A DNA stretch of 64,000 nt, taken from Kitasatospora herbaricolor (GTDB taxonomy: Bacteria > Actinomycetota > Actinomycetes > Streptomycetales > Streptomycetaceae). Where the stretch lies: NCBI RefSeq assembly GCF_030813695.1, contig NZ_JAUSVA010000002.1, positions 6,448,001-6,512,000 of the forward strand, read 5' to 3'. A model generated the notes under the pieces. That model was not told the origin of the DNA. It was given only the letters and a program-made list of their open reading frames with translations, and did not search any database. Shown here in pieces: positions 10,682 through 21,394 of the stretch. The stretch's first letter is position 1. Each line of letters opens with the position of its first letter. Both the position numbers and the translations under genes were made by a program.

Positions 10682-10921
10682 GTGTTGGTTCTCGGGTTCT
10701 CCATCGCCCTGATCATCTTCAGCCTGCTGATGGTGCTGCTGGTACTGCTGCACAAGGGCAAGGGTGGCGGCCTGTCCGACATGTTCGGCGGCGGCGCGAT
10801 GTCCGCGGGCGGCGGCTCGGCCGTGGCCGAGCGCAACCTCGACCGCATCACGATCATCGTCGGGGTCGGCTGGTTCGCCTGCATCATGGTTCTCGGCCTG
10901 GTGCTCAAGTACAAGAGCTGA
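10682..10921 (+). CDS. secG: Preprotein translocase subunit SecG
   Basis: Small integral membrane subunit of the SecYEG channel. The 79 residues have two transmembrane segments (residues about 3-23 and 55-75) flanking a glycine-rich cytosolic loop with HKGKGGGLSDMFGGG, the SecG hallmark. The GTG at 10682 gives VLVLGFSIALIIFS; an in-frame ATG at 10640 falls inside the terminator stem and is unlikely. A later start at the GFSIALII segment is possible. No strong Shine-Dalgarno sequence is seen (only GAGAG about 13 nt before). The position after tpiA is standard for streptomycetes. Confidence 0.92.
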   Translation: MLVLGFSIALIIFSLLMVLLVLLHKGKGGGLSDMFGGGAMSAGGGSAVAERNLDRITIIVGVGWFACIMVLGLVLKYKS

Positions 10922-10954
10922 TGTTTCCTGCGCGAACAGCCTTTTTGCCGCATA

Positions 10955-10985
10955 TCTGACGGGGCGTCGTCCGCCCGCCTATCCT
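10955..10985 (+). promoter_or_regulatory. Candidate promoter for the RbpA-family gene
   Basis: CTGACG (10956-10961) and TATCCT (10980-10985) are separated by 18 bp and could give a transcript with a leader of about 200 nt. A second -10-like TACACT lies at 11048-11053. The rest of 10922-11196 holds no gene that I can support. Confidence 0.35.
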
Positions 10986-11196
10986 GAGGGAGTGCCCGTC
11001 GAGGGCGCATTCCCGGAGGCGGTGCGGACAGATCCTTATCGGCTGCTTACACTGGGACAACTTCGCCACCGCCCGCAGGCCGCAGCCGGCCGGCAGTGGA
11101 TACTGGCCGCGATCCGCACCCCGCGAGGGGTCAGGGTCTCCCTGTCCCAGGGTGTCGGCTGAGATCGCATCGCATCAGCACGCAGGGAGTCAGACC

Positions 11197-11532
11197 GTGG
11201 CAAGTGGCAACGCCATCCGTGGCAGCAGAGTCGGCGCCGGCCCGATGGGCGAGGCGGAGCGCGGCGAGTCCGCGCCCCGCAACCGGATCTCCTTCTGGTG
11301 CGCCAACAAGCACGAGACGCGCCCCAGCTTCGCCGCCGAGGCCGTCATCCCGGACACCTGGGACTGCCCGCGCTGCGGCTTCCCGGCCGGCCAGGACGAG
11401 CACAACCCGCCGGCCCCGTCGCGCAACGAGCCGTACAAGACCCACCTCGCGTACGTCCGTGAGCGGCGGACCGACGCCGACGGCGAGGCGATCCTCGCCG
11501 AGGCGCTCGCCAAGCTGCGCGGCGAGATCTGA
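11197..11532 (+). CDS. RbpA-family RNA polymerase-binding protein
   Basis: A small protein (111 residues) of the kind annotated as RNA polymerase-binding protein RbpA in streptomycetes next to secG. It has a zinc-ribbon-like core with a Cys before NKHETRPSF and the pair CPRCG, and a basic helical C-terminus (ERRTDADGEAILAEAL) that in RbpA contacts sigma factor. Streptomycetes carry more than one paralogue, and this is not the classical SigR-controlled rbpA copy. The GTG at 11197 has AGGGAG 7 nt upstream; an in-frame GTG at 11152 lacks a ribosome site. A strong terminator follows. Confidence 0.75.
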   Translation: MASGNAIRGSRVGAGPMGEAERGESAPRNRISFWCANKHETRPSFAAEAVIPDTWDCPRCGFPAGQDEHNPPAPSRNEPYKTHLAYVRERRTDADGEAILAEALAKLRGEI

Positions 11533-11546
11533 GCTGACGTCACCCG

Positions 11547-11587
11547 CGTGCGGGGGCCGGGCCACGGGCCCGGCCCCCGCACGTTTT
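11547..11587 (+). terminator. Terminator after the RbpA-family gene
   Basis: GTGCGGGGGCCGGGCC (11548-11563) pairs perfectly with 11567-11582 around a 3-nt loop and is followed by GTTTTCC, a near-classical intrinsic terminator. Confidence 0.92.
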
Positions 11588-11829
11588 CCGTTCCCGCCCC
11601 GGCCCCGGCCGTCATCGCTCCACGGACGGGGTTTATCGTCCCGGTCCCCCGGGGCAGCCGCGCTGATGACCGACGGGGCCCGCCCCGCCCGGACGGCGGC
11701 GGCCGCATGAGCGCCGCGCCGCCCCTGCCGGGCCGCCCGGCGGCCGCGCTGCCGTGCCGGCGGCCCGGCACCGGTCGCCGGCGGCCGGCGGGGTGTCCCC
11801 GGTCCGCAGGGGAGGCTCGCCGGGCATGA
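11588..11829. other. Gene-free stretch between convergent genes
   Basis: Very GC-rich sequence between two terminators. No open frame with a ribosome site or recognisable protein is present. From memory, S. coelicolor carries a second glucose-6-phosphate isomerase gene at this point; nothing resembling it is left here. Confidence 0.6.
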
Positions 11830-11865
11830 CGAAGGGGGCGGGCGCCGTGGCGCCCGCCCCCTTCG
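11830..11865. terminator. Bidirectional terminator after pgl
   Basis: A 17-bp perfect inverted repeat (11830-11846 with 11849-11865) with almost no loop. It lies 8 bp beyond the pgl stop and also faces the RbpA-family gene. Confidence 0.85.
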
Positions 11866-11872
11866 GTCCGTC

Positions 11873-12661
11873 CTAGGCCGACGCCGGCGGGTACAGCTCC
11901 GCCGGGATGTTCGACGCGGCGGACCGGTCGAGCAGCCAGAGCGTGCGGCTGCGTCCGTACGCGCCGGAGGCGGGGGCCTGCAGTTCGCCCGGGCCGGAGA
12001 GGGCCAGCGCGACCGCGTCGGCCTTGTCCTCGCCGGCCGCGAGCAGCCAGACCTCGCGGGCCGCCCGGATCGCCGGGAGGGTGAGCGAGATCCTGTTCGG
12101 CGGGGGCTTGGGAGCCCCCCGGACGCCGATCACGGTCCGCTCGGTCTCCCGGACGCCCGGGTGCTCGGGGAAGAGGGACGCCACGTGGGTGTCAGGGCCG
12201 ACCCCGAGCAGCAGCACGTCGAAGGCCGGTACGCCCAGCCGGTCGCCCGGCTCGGCGGCCGCGGCCAGCTCCTTCGCGTAGCGGTCGGCGGCCGCCTCCA
12301 CGTCGGAGCCGTCGGCCCCGTCCGAGGCCGGCATCTCGTGCACCCGCGCCGGATCGACCGGGACCCGGGCCAGCAGCTCGGCCCTGGCCTGGACGGCGTT
12401 GCGCTCCCCGTCCGCGGCGGGGAGGAAGCGCTCGTCGCCCCACCAGAGGTCCAGGTGCTTCCAGTCCACCGCGTCCCGTGCGGGGGAGGCGGCGATCGCG
12501 GCGAGCAGCGCGTTGCCGTTGCGCCCGCCCGTCAGCACCACCGAGGCGGTGCCGCGGGCGGACTGCGCGTCGACGATCCGGGTGATCAGCCGGGCCGCCG
12601 CGGCCTGGGCCATCAGCTCCTTGTCCCGGTGGACCACCAGCTGCGGGACGGCGGCGCTCAC
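11873..12661 (-). CDS. pgl: 6-phosphogluconolactonase
   Basis: Hydrolyses 6-phosphogluconolactone, the second step of the oxidative pentose phosphate pathway. The 262 residues include VVLTGGRNG, the family motif WWGDERF, and GVGPDTHVASLFP, all typical of the NagB-like DevB/SOL group. The GTG at 12661 overlaps the opcA stop as GTGA, showing translational coupling. It is the last gene of the tkt-tal-zwf-opcA-pgl operon, next to its metabolic predecessor zwf. The terminator lies immediately downstream. Confidence 0.94.
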   Translation of the reverse strand: MSAAVPQLVVHRDKELMAQAAAARLITRIVDAQSARGTASVVLTGGRNGNALLAAIAASPARDAVDWKHLDLWWGDERFLPAADGERNAVQARAELLARVPVDPARVHEMPASDGADGSDVEAAADRYAKELAAAAEPGDRLGVPAFDVLLLGVGPDTHVASLFPEHPGVRETERTVIGVRGAPKPPPNRISLTLPAIRAAREVWLLAAGEDKADAVALALSGPGELQAPASGAYGRSRTLWLLDRSAASNIPAELYPPASA

Positions 12662-13815
12662 GCGCCGCTCCGCTTGGTGGCGCGCTTGGCCGGAGCCTTC
12701 TTCGCCACCCCGGTCGCGGTCTTCTTGGCCGCGGCCTTCGCGGGCGCCTTGGCCACGGCCTTCGCCGGTGCCTTCGCGGGGGCCTCGGCCGGCACCTTGA
12801 CGGTCACCCGGGCCGGGGCGGCGGTGGCCGCCTCGACCGTCTTGGCGGCCTTGGCGGCCTTGTCGGCCGCCGCCGTCTCGGCGTTGGCCGGCTCGCGCAG
12901 CCGCTCGACGGGTGTCCGGACCGACGTCGCGTAGATGTCGTCCGGGTCGAGCCGGCGCAGCTCCTCGGCGATCAGCTCCGAGGTCTCCCGCCGCTTGAGC
13001 GCCACCTGGCGGTCCGGCGCGCCCGGCATGGACAGCGTGCCCATCAGGCCGTCGGGACGGTCGAGGATGATGTCGCCGTCCTTGGTGCGCAGGGTCACCG
13101 AGGTGATGCCGGGGCCGCCGGTGACGACCCGCTCCACCGGGACGTGCAGCCGGGTGGTCAGCCAGAGGCCGAGCAGCTCGACGCTGGGGTTGTACGACTC
13201 GCCCTCGACCACGGCGGCGGTGACCTTCGCCGGGCGCTGGTCCAGGGCGGCGGCCAGCATGGAGCGCCAGCCGGTGATCCTGGTCCAGGCGAGGTCGGTG
13301 TCGCCGGGGGTGTAGCTCTGGGCCCGCTGGGCGAGCTGGCCGACCGGCGACTCGGCGGTGACCGCGTCGGTGATCCGGCGCTGGGCGATGGAGCCCAGCG
13401 GGTCCTGCGCGGGGTGCGCGGGGGAGTTCTCCGGCCACCAGACCACCACCGGGGCGTCCGGCAGCAGCAGCGGCAGGACGACCGACTGCGCGTGCGCGGC
13501 GAGCTCGCCGTGCATCCGCAGGACGACCGTCTCGCCGGAGCCGGCGTCGGAGCCGACCAGGATCTCGGCGTCCAGGCGGGTCTCGGCGCGGGCCCGGGGC
13601 GATCGCCCGGCGCGCTTGATCACCGCGAGGGTGCGCGAGGGGTGCTCGCGGGAGGCGTCGTTGGCGGCCTTGAGGGCGTCGTACGCGCTGCCCTCGTCGG
13701 TCACGATCACCAGCGTGAGCACCATCCCGGCCGCGCCGGCGCCGCCGGCCCGCCGGGCGTCCATCAGGGCTGCGTTGATCTTGCTGGACGTGGTGTCCGT
13801 CAGGTCGATCTTCAT
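12658..13815 (-). CDS. opcA: Glucose-6-phosphate dehydrogenase assembly protein OpcA with basic tail
   Basis: OpcA is an actinobacterial and cyanobacterial partner that promotes oligomerisation and activity of glucose-6-phosphate dehydrogenase. Residues 1 to about 320 are the standard domain (start MKIDLTDTTSSKINAALMDA, VVVWWPENSPAHP, ALKRRETSELIAEELRRLDP). The last 53 residues are a Lys/Ala/Pro-rich tail of AKAPAKA and AKKAPAKR repeats, resembling eukaryotic histone H1 tails and bacterial H1-like proteins. I would expect OpcA to end soon after the globular domain, so this tail is unusual. The ATG overlaps the zwf stop as ATGA and the stop overlaps pgl. Confidence 0.93.
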   Translation of the reverse strand: MKIDLTDTTSSKINAALMDARRAGGAGAAGMVLTLVIVTDEGSAYDALKAANDASREHPSRTLAVIKRAGRSPRARAETRLDAEILVGSDAGSGETVVLRMHGELAAHAQSVVLPLLLPDAPVVVWWPENSPAHPAQDPLGSIAQRRITDAVTAESPVGQLAQRAQSYTPGDTDLAWTRITGWRSMLAAALDQRPAKVTAAVVEGESYNPSVELLGLWLTTRLHVPVERVVTGGPGITSVTLRTKDGDIILDRPDGLMGTLSMPGAPDRQVALKRRETSELIAEELRRLDPDDIYATSVRTPVERLREPANAETAAADKAAKAAKTVEAATAAPARVTVKVPAEAPAKAPAKAVAKAPAKAAAKKTATGVAKKAPAKRATKRSGA

Positions 13816-15390
13816 GGCCGGCGCCAGCTCCTGCCGTCTCGTGCGAGCATCTCGTCCGCCTCAACCGGGCCCCAGCCGCCCGCCGGGTACTGCGCCGGCT
13901 TGCCGTGGGTGTCCCAGTACTTCTCGATCGGGTCGAGGATCTCCCAGGAGAGCTCGACCTCCTGGTGCCGGGGGAAGAGGTTGGCGTCGCCCAGCAGCAC
14001 GTCCAGGATGAGCCGCTCGTACGCCTCCGGGCTGGACTCGGTGAAGGACTCGCCGTAGGCGAAGTCCATCGTCACGTCCCGCACCTCGAAGGAGGTGCCC
14101 GGCACCTTGGAGCCGAACCGCACCGTGACGCCCTCGTCCGGCTGCACCCGGATGACCAGGGCGTTCTGCCCCAGCTCCTCGGTGGCGTAGGAGTCGAACG
14201 GCAGGTACGGCGCCCGCTGGAAGACCACCGCGATCTCGGTCACCCGGCGGCCCAGGCGCTTGCCCGTGCGCAGGTAGAACGGGACGCCCGCCCAGCGGCG
14301 GTTGTTGATCTCCAGCTTGATGGCCGCGTAGGTGTCGGTCTTGGAGGTGGGGTTGATGCCGTCCTCGTCGAGGTACCCGACGACCTCCTCGCCACCCTGC
14401 CAGCCGGCCGCGTACTGCCCGCGCACGGTGTGCTTGCCGAGGTCCTCGGGCAGCTTGACGGCGCTGAGCACCTTCAGCTTCTCGGCGACCAGGGCCTTCG
14501 GGTGGAACGACGCCGGCTCCTCGATGGCGGTGAGCGCCATCAGCTGGAGCAGGTGGTTCTGGATGACGTCGCGGGCCGAGCCGATGCCGTCGTAGTACCC
14601 GGCGCGCCCGCCGATGCCGATGTCCTCGGCCATGGTGATCTGCACGTGGTCGACGTACGACCGGTTCCAGATCGGCTCGAACATGGTGTTGGCGAAGCGG
14701 AGCGCCAGGATGTTCTGGACGGTCTCCTTGCCCAGGTAGTGGTCGATCCGGAAGACCTCGTCCCGGGGGAAGACCTCGTGGACGATCCGGTTCAGCTCCT
14801 GGGCGCTCTCCAGGTCGTGGCCGAAGGGCTTCTCGATGACGGCGCGGCGCCAGGAGTTCTGCGGCGGGTCGGCCAGGCCGTGCTTCTTCAGCTGCTGGAC
14901 GACCAGCGGGAAGAACTTCGGCGGGACGGAGAGGTAGAACGCGAAGTTGCCGCCCGTCCCCTGCGCCTTGTCGAGGTCCTCGATGGTCTCGCGCAGCTTG
15001 TCGAAGGCGTCGTCGTCGTCGAAGTCGCCCTGGACGAAGCGCATGCCCTTGGCGAGCTGCTGCCACACCTCCTCGCGGAACGGCGTACGCGCGTGCTCCT
15101 TGACCGCGTCGTGCACCTCCTTGGCGAAGTCCTCGTCCTCCCACTCGCGGCGGGCGAACCCGACCAGCGAGAAGCCCGGCGGCAGCAGCCCCCGGTTGGC
15201 GAGGTCGTAGATGGCGGGCATGAGCTTCTTGCGGGACAGGTCGCCGGTGACCCCGAAGATGACCAGGCCGGACGGCCCCGCGATGCGCGGGAGCCGCCGG
15301 TCGGTGGGGTCACGGAGCGGGTTGACGGGTGCCGGTGGGGGGGTCGCCCGCCTCGGCGTCCTGTGTCAACTCGGGGTAATCAGTGCTCAC
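13812..15390 (-). CDS. zwf: Glucose-6-phosphate 1-dehydrogenase, apparent frameshift near 5' end
   Basis: Oxidises glucose-6-phosphate with NAD(P), the entry to the pentose phosphate pathway. The best start is GTG at 15390 (GCGGAG about 8 nt upstream), giving VSTDYPELTQDAEAGDPP. That frame hits a stop after about 26 codons, while the enzyme continues in the next frame as NPLRDPTDRRLPRIAG, then the nucleotide motif IFGVTGDLSRKK and the active-site RIDHYLGKE. The switch falls in a run of seven C (minus strand; 15337-15343), and one C fewer restores a single frame of about 525 residues. The internal ATG at 15221 would delete the nucleotide-binding loop. This is a sequencing or assembly error, a true mutation, or +1 slippage. 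Confidence 0.9.
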
Positions 15391-15430
15391 TTGATTGGCT
15401 CCGCTTTCAGTGCGCTGGTGTGAGCGGGGA

Positions 15431-16570
15431 TCACTTCTCGGCTGCGAAGGAGGCCAGCGAGGCGGTGACGGTGTCGAGCAGTTCGTTCCAGGACTGCTCG
15501 AACTTCTCGACGCCCTCGTCCTCCAGCACCTGCACGACGTCGTCGTAGTCGACCCCGGCGGCGGCGATGGCGTCCATCACGGACTTGGCGTCGGCGTAGT
15601 TGTCGGTGATGGTGCCGGCGGTGACCTGCCCGTGGTCGCCGGTGGCCTCCAGGGTGGCCTCGGGCATGGTGTTGACCGTGCCGGGGGCGACCAGCTCGGT
15701 GACGTACAGGGTGTCCGGCAGGGCCGGGTCCTTCACGCCGGTCGAGGCCCACAGCGGGCGCTGCGGGTTGGCGCCGGCGGCCTCCAGGGCCTTCCAGCGG
15801 GCGCTCGGCGCGGTGGAGCCGTCGACGGAGCCGAAGACCTCCTCGTACGCCTGGTAGGCGAGGCGGGCGTTGGCCAGCGCGGCCTTGGAGCGCAGGTTCT
15901 TGGCGTCGCCGCCGACCTTGTCGAGGCGCTTGTCGATCTCGGTGTCGACGCGCGACACGAAGAACGAGGCGACCGACTCGATGGCGGAGAGGTCCAGGCC
16001 CTTGGACTTGGCCTGCTCCAGGCCGCTCAGGTAGGCGTCCACCACGGCGCGGTAGCGCTCCAGCGAGAAGATCAGCGTGACGTTGACGCTGATGCCCTTG
16101 CCGATGACCTCGGTGATGGCGGGCAGGCCGGCCTTGGTGGCGGGGATCTTGATCAGCACGTTGGGGCGGTCGACCAGCCACCACAGCTGCTTGGCCTCGG
16201 CGACGGTCGCCGCGGTCTCGTGGGCCAGGCGCGGGTCGACCTCGATGGAGACCCGGCCGTCGCGGCCGTTGCTGGCGTCGTAGACCGGGCGCAGCACGTC
16301 GGCCGCGTCGCGGACGTCCGAGGTGGTGATCATGCGGACGGCCTCGTCCGTGGTGACCTTGCGGACGGCGAGGTCGTGCAGCTGGGCGTCGTAGGAGGTG
16401 TCGCCCCCGCCGATGGCCTTCTGGAAGATGGTCGGGTTGGTGGTGACGCCCACGACGTGCTTGTTCTGCACCAGCTCGGCCAGGTTGCCGGTGTTCAGCC
16501 GCTTGCGGCTGAGGTCGTCCAGCCAGATCGCCACGCCTTCGTCGCTGAGGCGCTTCAATGCGTCAGTCAT
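15431..16570 (-). CDS. tal: Transaldolase
   Basis: Transfers a dihydroxyacetone unit between sugar phosphates in the non-oxidative pentose phosphate pathway. The 379 residues belong to the long actinobacterial type. Visible features are [14 protein letters not shown] near the N-terminus, [12 protein letters not shown], and the Schiff-base lysine at residue 141 in [12 protein letters not shown]. The ATG at 16570 follows AAGAGGA. It lies between tkt and zwf, with only 40 nt to the zwf start. A hairpin in the tkt-tal gap may modulate the level of the downstream genes. Confidence 0.96.
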   Translation of the reverse strand: MTDALKRLSDEGVAIWLDDLSRKRLNTGNLAELVQNKHVVGVTTNPTIFQKAIGGGDTSYDAQLHDLAVRKVTTDEAVRMITTSDVRDAADVLRPVYDASNGRDGRVSIEVDPRLAHETAATVAEAKQLWWLVDRPNVLIKIPATKAGLPAITEVIGKGISVNVTLIFSLERYRAVVDAYLSGLEQAKSKGLDLSAIESVASFFVSRVDTEIDKRLDKVGGDAKNLRSKAALANARLAYQAYEEVFGSVDGSTAPSARWKALEAAGANPQRPLWASTGVKDPALPDTLYVTELVAPGTVNTMPEATLEATGDHGQVTAGTITDNYADAKSVMDAIAAAGVDYDDVVQVLEDEGVEKFEQSWNELLDTVTASLASFAAEK

Positions 16571-16620
16571 GGTGCTCAGTCCTCTTCTTGGTCTTCTGCG
16601 TCTTTGTGTTCGTCGGACCG

Positions 16621-16653
16621 GCCGCGTACCCGGTGTGCGGCCGGGTACGCGGC
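16621..16653 (-). terminator. Attenuating hairpin between tkt and tal
   Basis: A 13-bp perfect inverted repeat (16621-16633 with 16641-16653) with a 7-nt loop. It has no T tract and lies inside the operon, so partial termination or mRNA stabilisation of tkt is more likely than full termination. Confidence 0.65.
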
Positions 16654-16695
16654 GTCCTGTGCCGGACAGGCGCCCGCGGGCGCCCGCCTGCTGTG

Positions 16696-18795
<2,100 letters not shown>

Positions 18796-19256
18796 CCTAG
18801 TCTCAGGGCTCCTTCCGTATTGAAGAGTGACCCCGTGAAGGGGACCGGGTCGGCCACGTCGCTGTGGACCAGACGTTTGGGTGGTGCCGGTCACGGAGGG
18901 TAGATCCCGCTTCTCTGTGCGAGCCTACCGTTAGGGCCGGGGCTCACCCTCCGTGCTGGGTCAACCCGGTACCGCGGGTCGCTGTTCCCGGACGCGAGGC
19001 CATGGGCTTTGTCCACACTCGTCCCTTTTCCGGTCGGCTGCCTCCCCGGACGGCAGGACGGGCGAGCACCACCGCCCCGCCGGCGGCGTCCCCCCGCCCG
19101 TTCACCCAGCTGTGTGCGTTCCGCCCCGCCGGGGGACCCCGAGGCCGGTCGGGAGATATGGAGCGTCTAAGGTGGCGTGGTACGCGCAGAGCGGACGAAT
19201 TCGGCACCTTTGGTCCGGTGGACGCCTGCGAGGATTTTTCTTCAGTTGGGGTGTTA
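18796..19256. other. Divergent tkt/ctaB intergenic region
   Basis: 461 bp without a supportable gene; it must hold both promoters. TAAGGT (19168-19173) and, on the minus strand, TAGGCT (18927-18922) could be -10 boxes, but neither has a convincing -35. The ctaB frame is open upstream to 18864, but that part lacks family similarity. Confidence 0.5.
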
Positions 19257-20198
19257 GTGACCGCCGTCGAATCCCGCCCCGCCGGGGTCACCGGTGCGAC
19301 GCATGCGCACCGGCCGTTCGGGGCCCGTGTCGGCGCGTTCGTCGCCCTGACCAAGCCCCGGATCATCGAGCTGCTGCTGATCACCACCGTGCCGGTGATG
19401 TTCCTGGCGCAGCGCGGTGTGCCGGACCCGCTGCTGGTGCTCGCGGTGGTCGTCGGCGGCTACCTCTCGGCCGGCGGCGCCAACGCCCTGAACATGTACA
19501 TCGACCGGGACATCGACGCGGTGATGTCGCGCACCGAGCGCCGTCCGCTGGTGACCGGCATGGTCTCGCCGCGGGAGGCGCTGCTCTTCGGCATCGCGCT
19601 GGCGGTCGGCTCGACGCTCTGGCTGGGACTGCTGGTCAACTGGCTGTCCTCCGCGCTCGCCCTGACCGCTCTCCTGTTCTACGTGTTCGTCTACACGCTC
19701 GGGCTGAAGCGGCGGACGGCCCAGAACATCGTCTGGGGCGGCATCGCCGGCTGCATGCCGGTGTTCGTCGGCTGGGCGGCCGTCGACAACTCGGTCTCCT
19801 GGTCCGCGCTGGTGCTCTTCCTGGTGATCTTCTTCTGGACGCCGCCGCACTACTGGCCGCTGTCGATGAAGGTCAAGGACGACTACGCCAAGGCCGGCGT
19901 GCCGATGCTGCCGGTGATCAAGGGCAACCTGGCCGTGGCCAAGCAGATCGTCGCCTACTCCTGGGTGATGGTGGCCGTCTCGCTGGCGCTCTGGCCGCTG
20001 GCCGACACCAGCCTGCTCTACCCCGTTGCCGCGGTGGTGCTCGGCGCCGCCTGGCTGAAGGAGGCGCACGGCCTGTACGCCCGGGCCAAGGCCGGCGTGG
20101 TGGGCGCCAAGCTCAAGGAGATGCGGCTGTTCCACTGGTCGATCACCTACCTGACCCTGCTCTTCGTGGTCATCGCGGTCGACCCCTTCCTGCGCTAG
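19257..20198 (+). CDS. ctaB: Protoheme IX farnesyltransferase (heme O synthase)
   Basis: Membrane prenyltransferase (UbiA superfamily) that attaches farnesyl to heme B, giving heme O for cytochrome oxidase. The 313 residues have about nine hydrophobic segments, with the first Asp-rich motif NMYIDRDID and the second in [16 protein letters not shown]. The N-terminus [13 protein letters not shown] matches streptomycete CtaB, so GTG 19257 is preferred over GTG 19251 two codons earlier; neither has a strong ribosome site. The partner heme A synthase ctaA lies 1.2 kb away on the other strand. Confidence 0.95.
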   Translation: MTAVESRPAGVTGATHAHRPFGARVGAFVALTKPRIIELLLITTVPVMFLAQRGVPDPLLVLAVVVGGYLSAGGANALNMYIDRDIDAVMSRTERRPLVTGMVSPREALLFGIALAVGSTLWLGLLVNWLSSALALTALLFYVFVYTLGLKRRTAQNIVWGGIAGCMPVFVGWAAVDNSVSWSALVLFLVIFFWTPPHYWPLSMKVKDDYAKAGVPMLPVIKGNLAVAKQIVAYSWVMVAVSLALWPLADTSLLYPVAAVVLGAAWLKEAHGLYARAKAGVVGAKLKEMRLFHWSITYLTLLFVVIAVDPFLR

Positions 20199-20233
20199 TC
20201 GGGCCGCTCCGGCCCCCCGGGATACCGCGCCAC

Positions 20234-20263
20234 CGCCCCGCCGTCCGCCCGGACGGCGGGGCG
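20234..20263 (+). terminator. Terminator after ctaB
   Basis: CGCCCCGCCGTCC (20234-20246) pairs perfectly with 20251-20263 around a GCCC loop. Confidence 0.85.
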
Positions 20264-20363
20264 ACGTGCTTCCCGCCGCCGCCCCGGCCGGGGCGGCGGC
20301 GTCCGTGCCATGCTGGGTGATCGCCCCGGCGCTCCGACGCGCCGGCCCACGGGGGAGGCCCGG

Positions 20364-20879
20364 ATGCAGGACGTGACGCTGGAGCCCTGGACCGAGGGGG
20401 ACCTCGGACTGCTGCGCCTGATCAACTCGCCGGAGATGACCGAGCACCTGGGCGGCCCGGAGACCGAGCAGCAGCTGCTCGACCGGCACCGGCGCTACGT
20501 GGAGCTGCCGGGCACCGGCCGCGGGCGGATGTTCACCGTCCGGCTCGGGGCGGATCCTGACGGTCCGGCGGCCGGGAGCATCGGCTTCTGGGAGACCGTC
20601 TGGCGCGGCGAGAAGGTCTACGAGACCGGCTGGAGCGTCCTGCCCGGGTTCCAGGGCCGGGGAGTCGCGGTGGCCGCCGCACGGGCCGTGATCGGCGCGG
20701 TGCGGGCCGAGGATCGGCACCGGGAACTGCACGCCTTCCCCTCGGTCGGCAACCCCGCCTCCAACGCGATCTGCCGCCGGGCCGGCTTCACCCTGCTCGA
20801 CGAATGCGGGTTCGAGTACCCGAAGGGCACCTTCATGCGCTGCAACGACTGGTGCCTCGACCTCACGGTGCACGGGTGA
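20364..20879 (+). CDS. GNAT family N-acetyltransferase
   Basis: A 171-residue single-domain acetyltransferase of the RimJ/RimL-like type. The acetyl-CoA loop motif is GWSVLPGFQGRGVAVAAARA, and the later strand-helix signature is FPSVGNPASNAICRRAGF. The ATG at 20364 has GGGGGAGG at good distance; codons back to 20310 are in frame but unsupported. The substrate cannot be inferred. It stands alone between the ctaB terminator and a small conserved gene. Confidence 0.82.
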   Translation: MQDVTLEPWTEGDLGLLRLINSPEMTEHLGGPETEQQLLDRHRRYVELPGTGRGRMFTVRLGADPDGPAAGSIGFWETVWRGEKVYETGWSVLPGFQGRGVAVAAARAVIGAVRAEDRHRELHAFPSVGNPASNAICRRAGFTLLDECGFEYPKGTFMRCNDWCLDLTVHG

Positions 20880-20937
20880 CGCCCCGATGTGGCCCGCCGC
20901 ACACGGCGCTGCCGTCGCCAGCTCCACTACCGCTCGG

Positions 20938-20943
20938 TAGCAT
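20938..20943 (+). promoter_or_regulatory. Probable -10 box for a leaderless transcript
   Basis: TAGCAT followed by exactly 6 nt and the ATG at 20950, with no Shine-Dalgarno sequence between. Confidence 0.4.
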
Positions 20944-20949
20944 GCGGGC

Positions 20950-21288
20950 ATGAGCAGCGCAGAGACCGCCACCCCCGCCGCGACGGACGCCCGCGCCGAG
21001 CGCCGCGCCAAGCGCATCGCCAAGCACCTCACCAGCTTCGCCGCCCAGCACGGCGGCAGCGCCGAGGGCGTCGTCGAGTACGTCGGCCGCACCGCCACCC
21101 GGATCGTCGTGGTCGGAGCCGACGGCACCTGGGGCGACCAGGTCGCCCCGACCTACGCCGTGGGCCTGCGGGCCGCCGAGCTCGCGGGCCTCACGGTGCA
21201 CGACACCTTCGAGGGCGAGCTGGGCCTGCGGGTGAAGACCGGCGCCTACGAGTGGAAGCGGATGGCGGGCATCCAGCTCGGCGGCTGA
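20950..21288 (+). CDS. Conserved small protein of unknown function
   Basis: A 112-residue soluble protein with a charged helical N-terminus (DARAERRAKRIAKHLTSF) followed by a compact alpha/beta part (RIVVVGADGTWGDQV, ELGLRVKTGAYEWKRMAG). I recognise it only as a hypothetical protein often seen near heme A synthesis genes in streptomycetes. There is no signal peptide or membrane segment. The start appears leaderless (TAGCAT-N6-ATG). A perfect 20-bp bidirectional terminator separates it from the convergent ctaA. Confidence 0.75.
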   Translation: MSSAETATPAATDARAERRAKRIAKHLTSFAAQHGGSAEGVVEYVGRTATRIVVVGADGTWGDQVAPTYAVGLRAAELAGLTVHDTFEGELGLRVKTGAYEWKRMAGIQLGG

Positions 21289-21313
21289 CCCCGCCGCGCT
21301 CCCGCCGTACGAG

Positions 21314-21357
21314 GAAGGCCCGGTCCGACCGCTGTTCAGCGGTCGGACCGGGCCTTC
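21314..21357. terminator. Bidirectional terminator, 20-bp stem
   Basis: Arms 21314-21333 and 21338-21357 pair perfectly around a GTTC loop, between convergent genes. The 3' arm ends in CCTTC and the reverse strand in CCTTC as well. Confidence 0.92.
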
Positions 21358-21394
21358 GCCGTTCGGCGTTCCGTTCGGCGGTTCGTACGCCGGT

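Noticed and set aside
11152-11532. RbpA-family gene starting at 11152
   Set aside because: The GTG at 11197 has an ideal AGGGAG and gives the conserved N-terminus; the upstream start has no ribosome site.
13812-15221. zwf starting at the internal ATG 15221
   Set aside because: It would remove the nucleotide-binding GVTGDLSRKK, which is encoded immediately upstream in the same frame, so this cannot be the native start.
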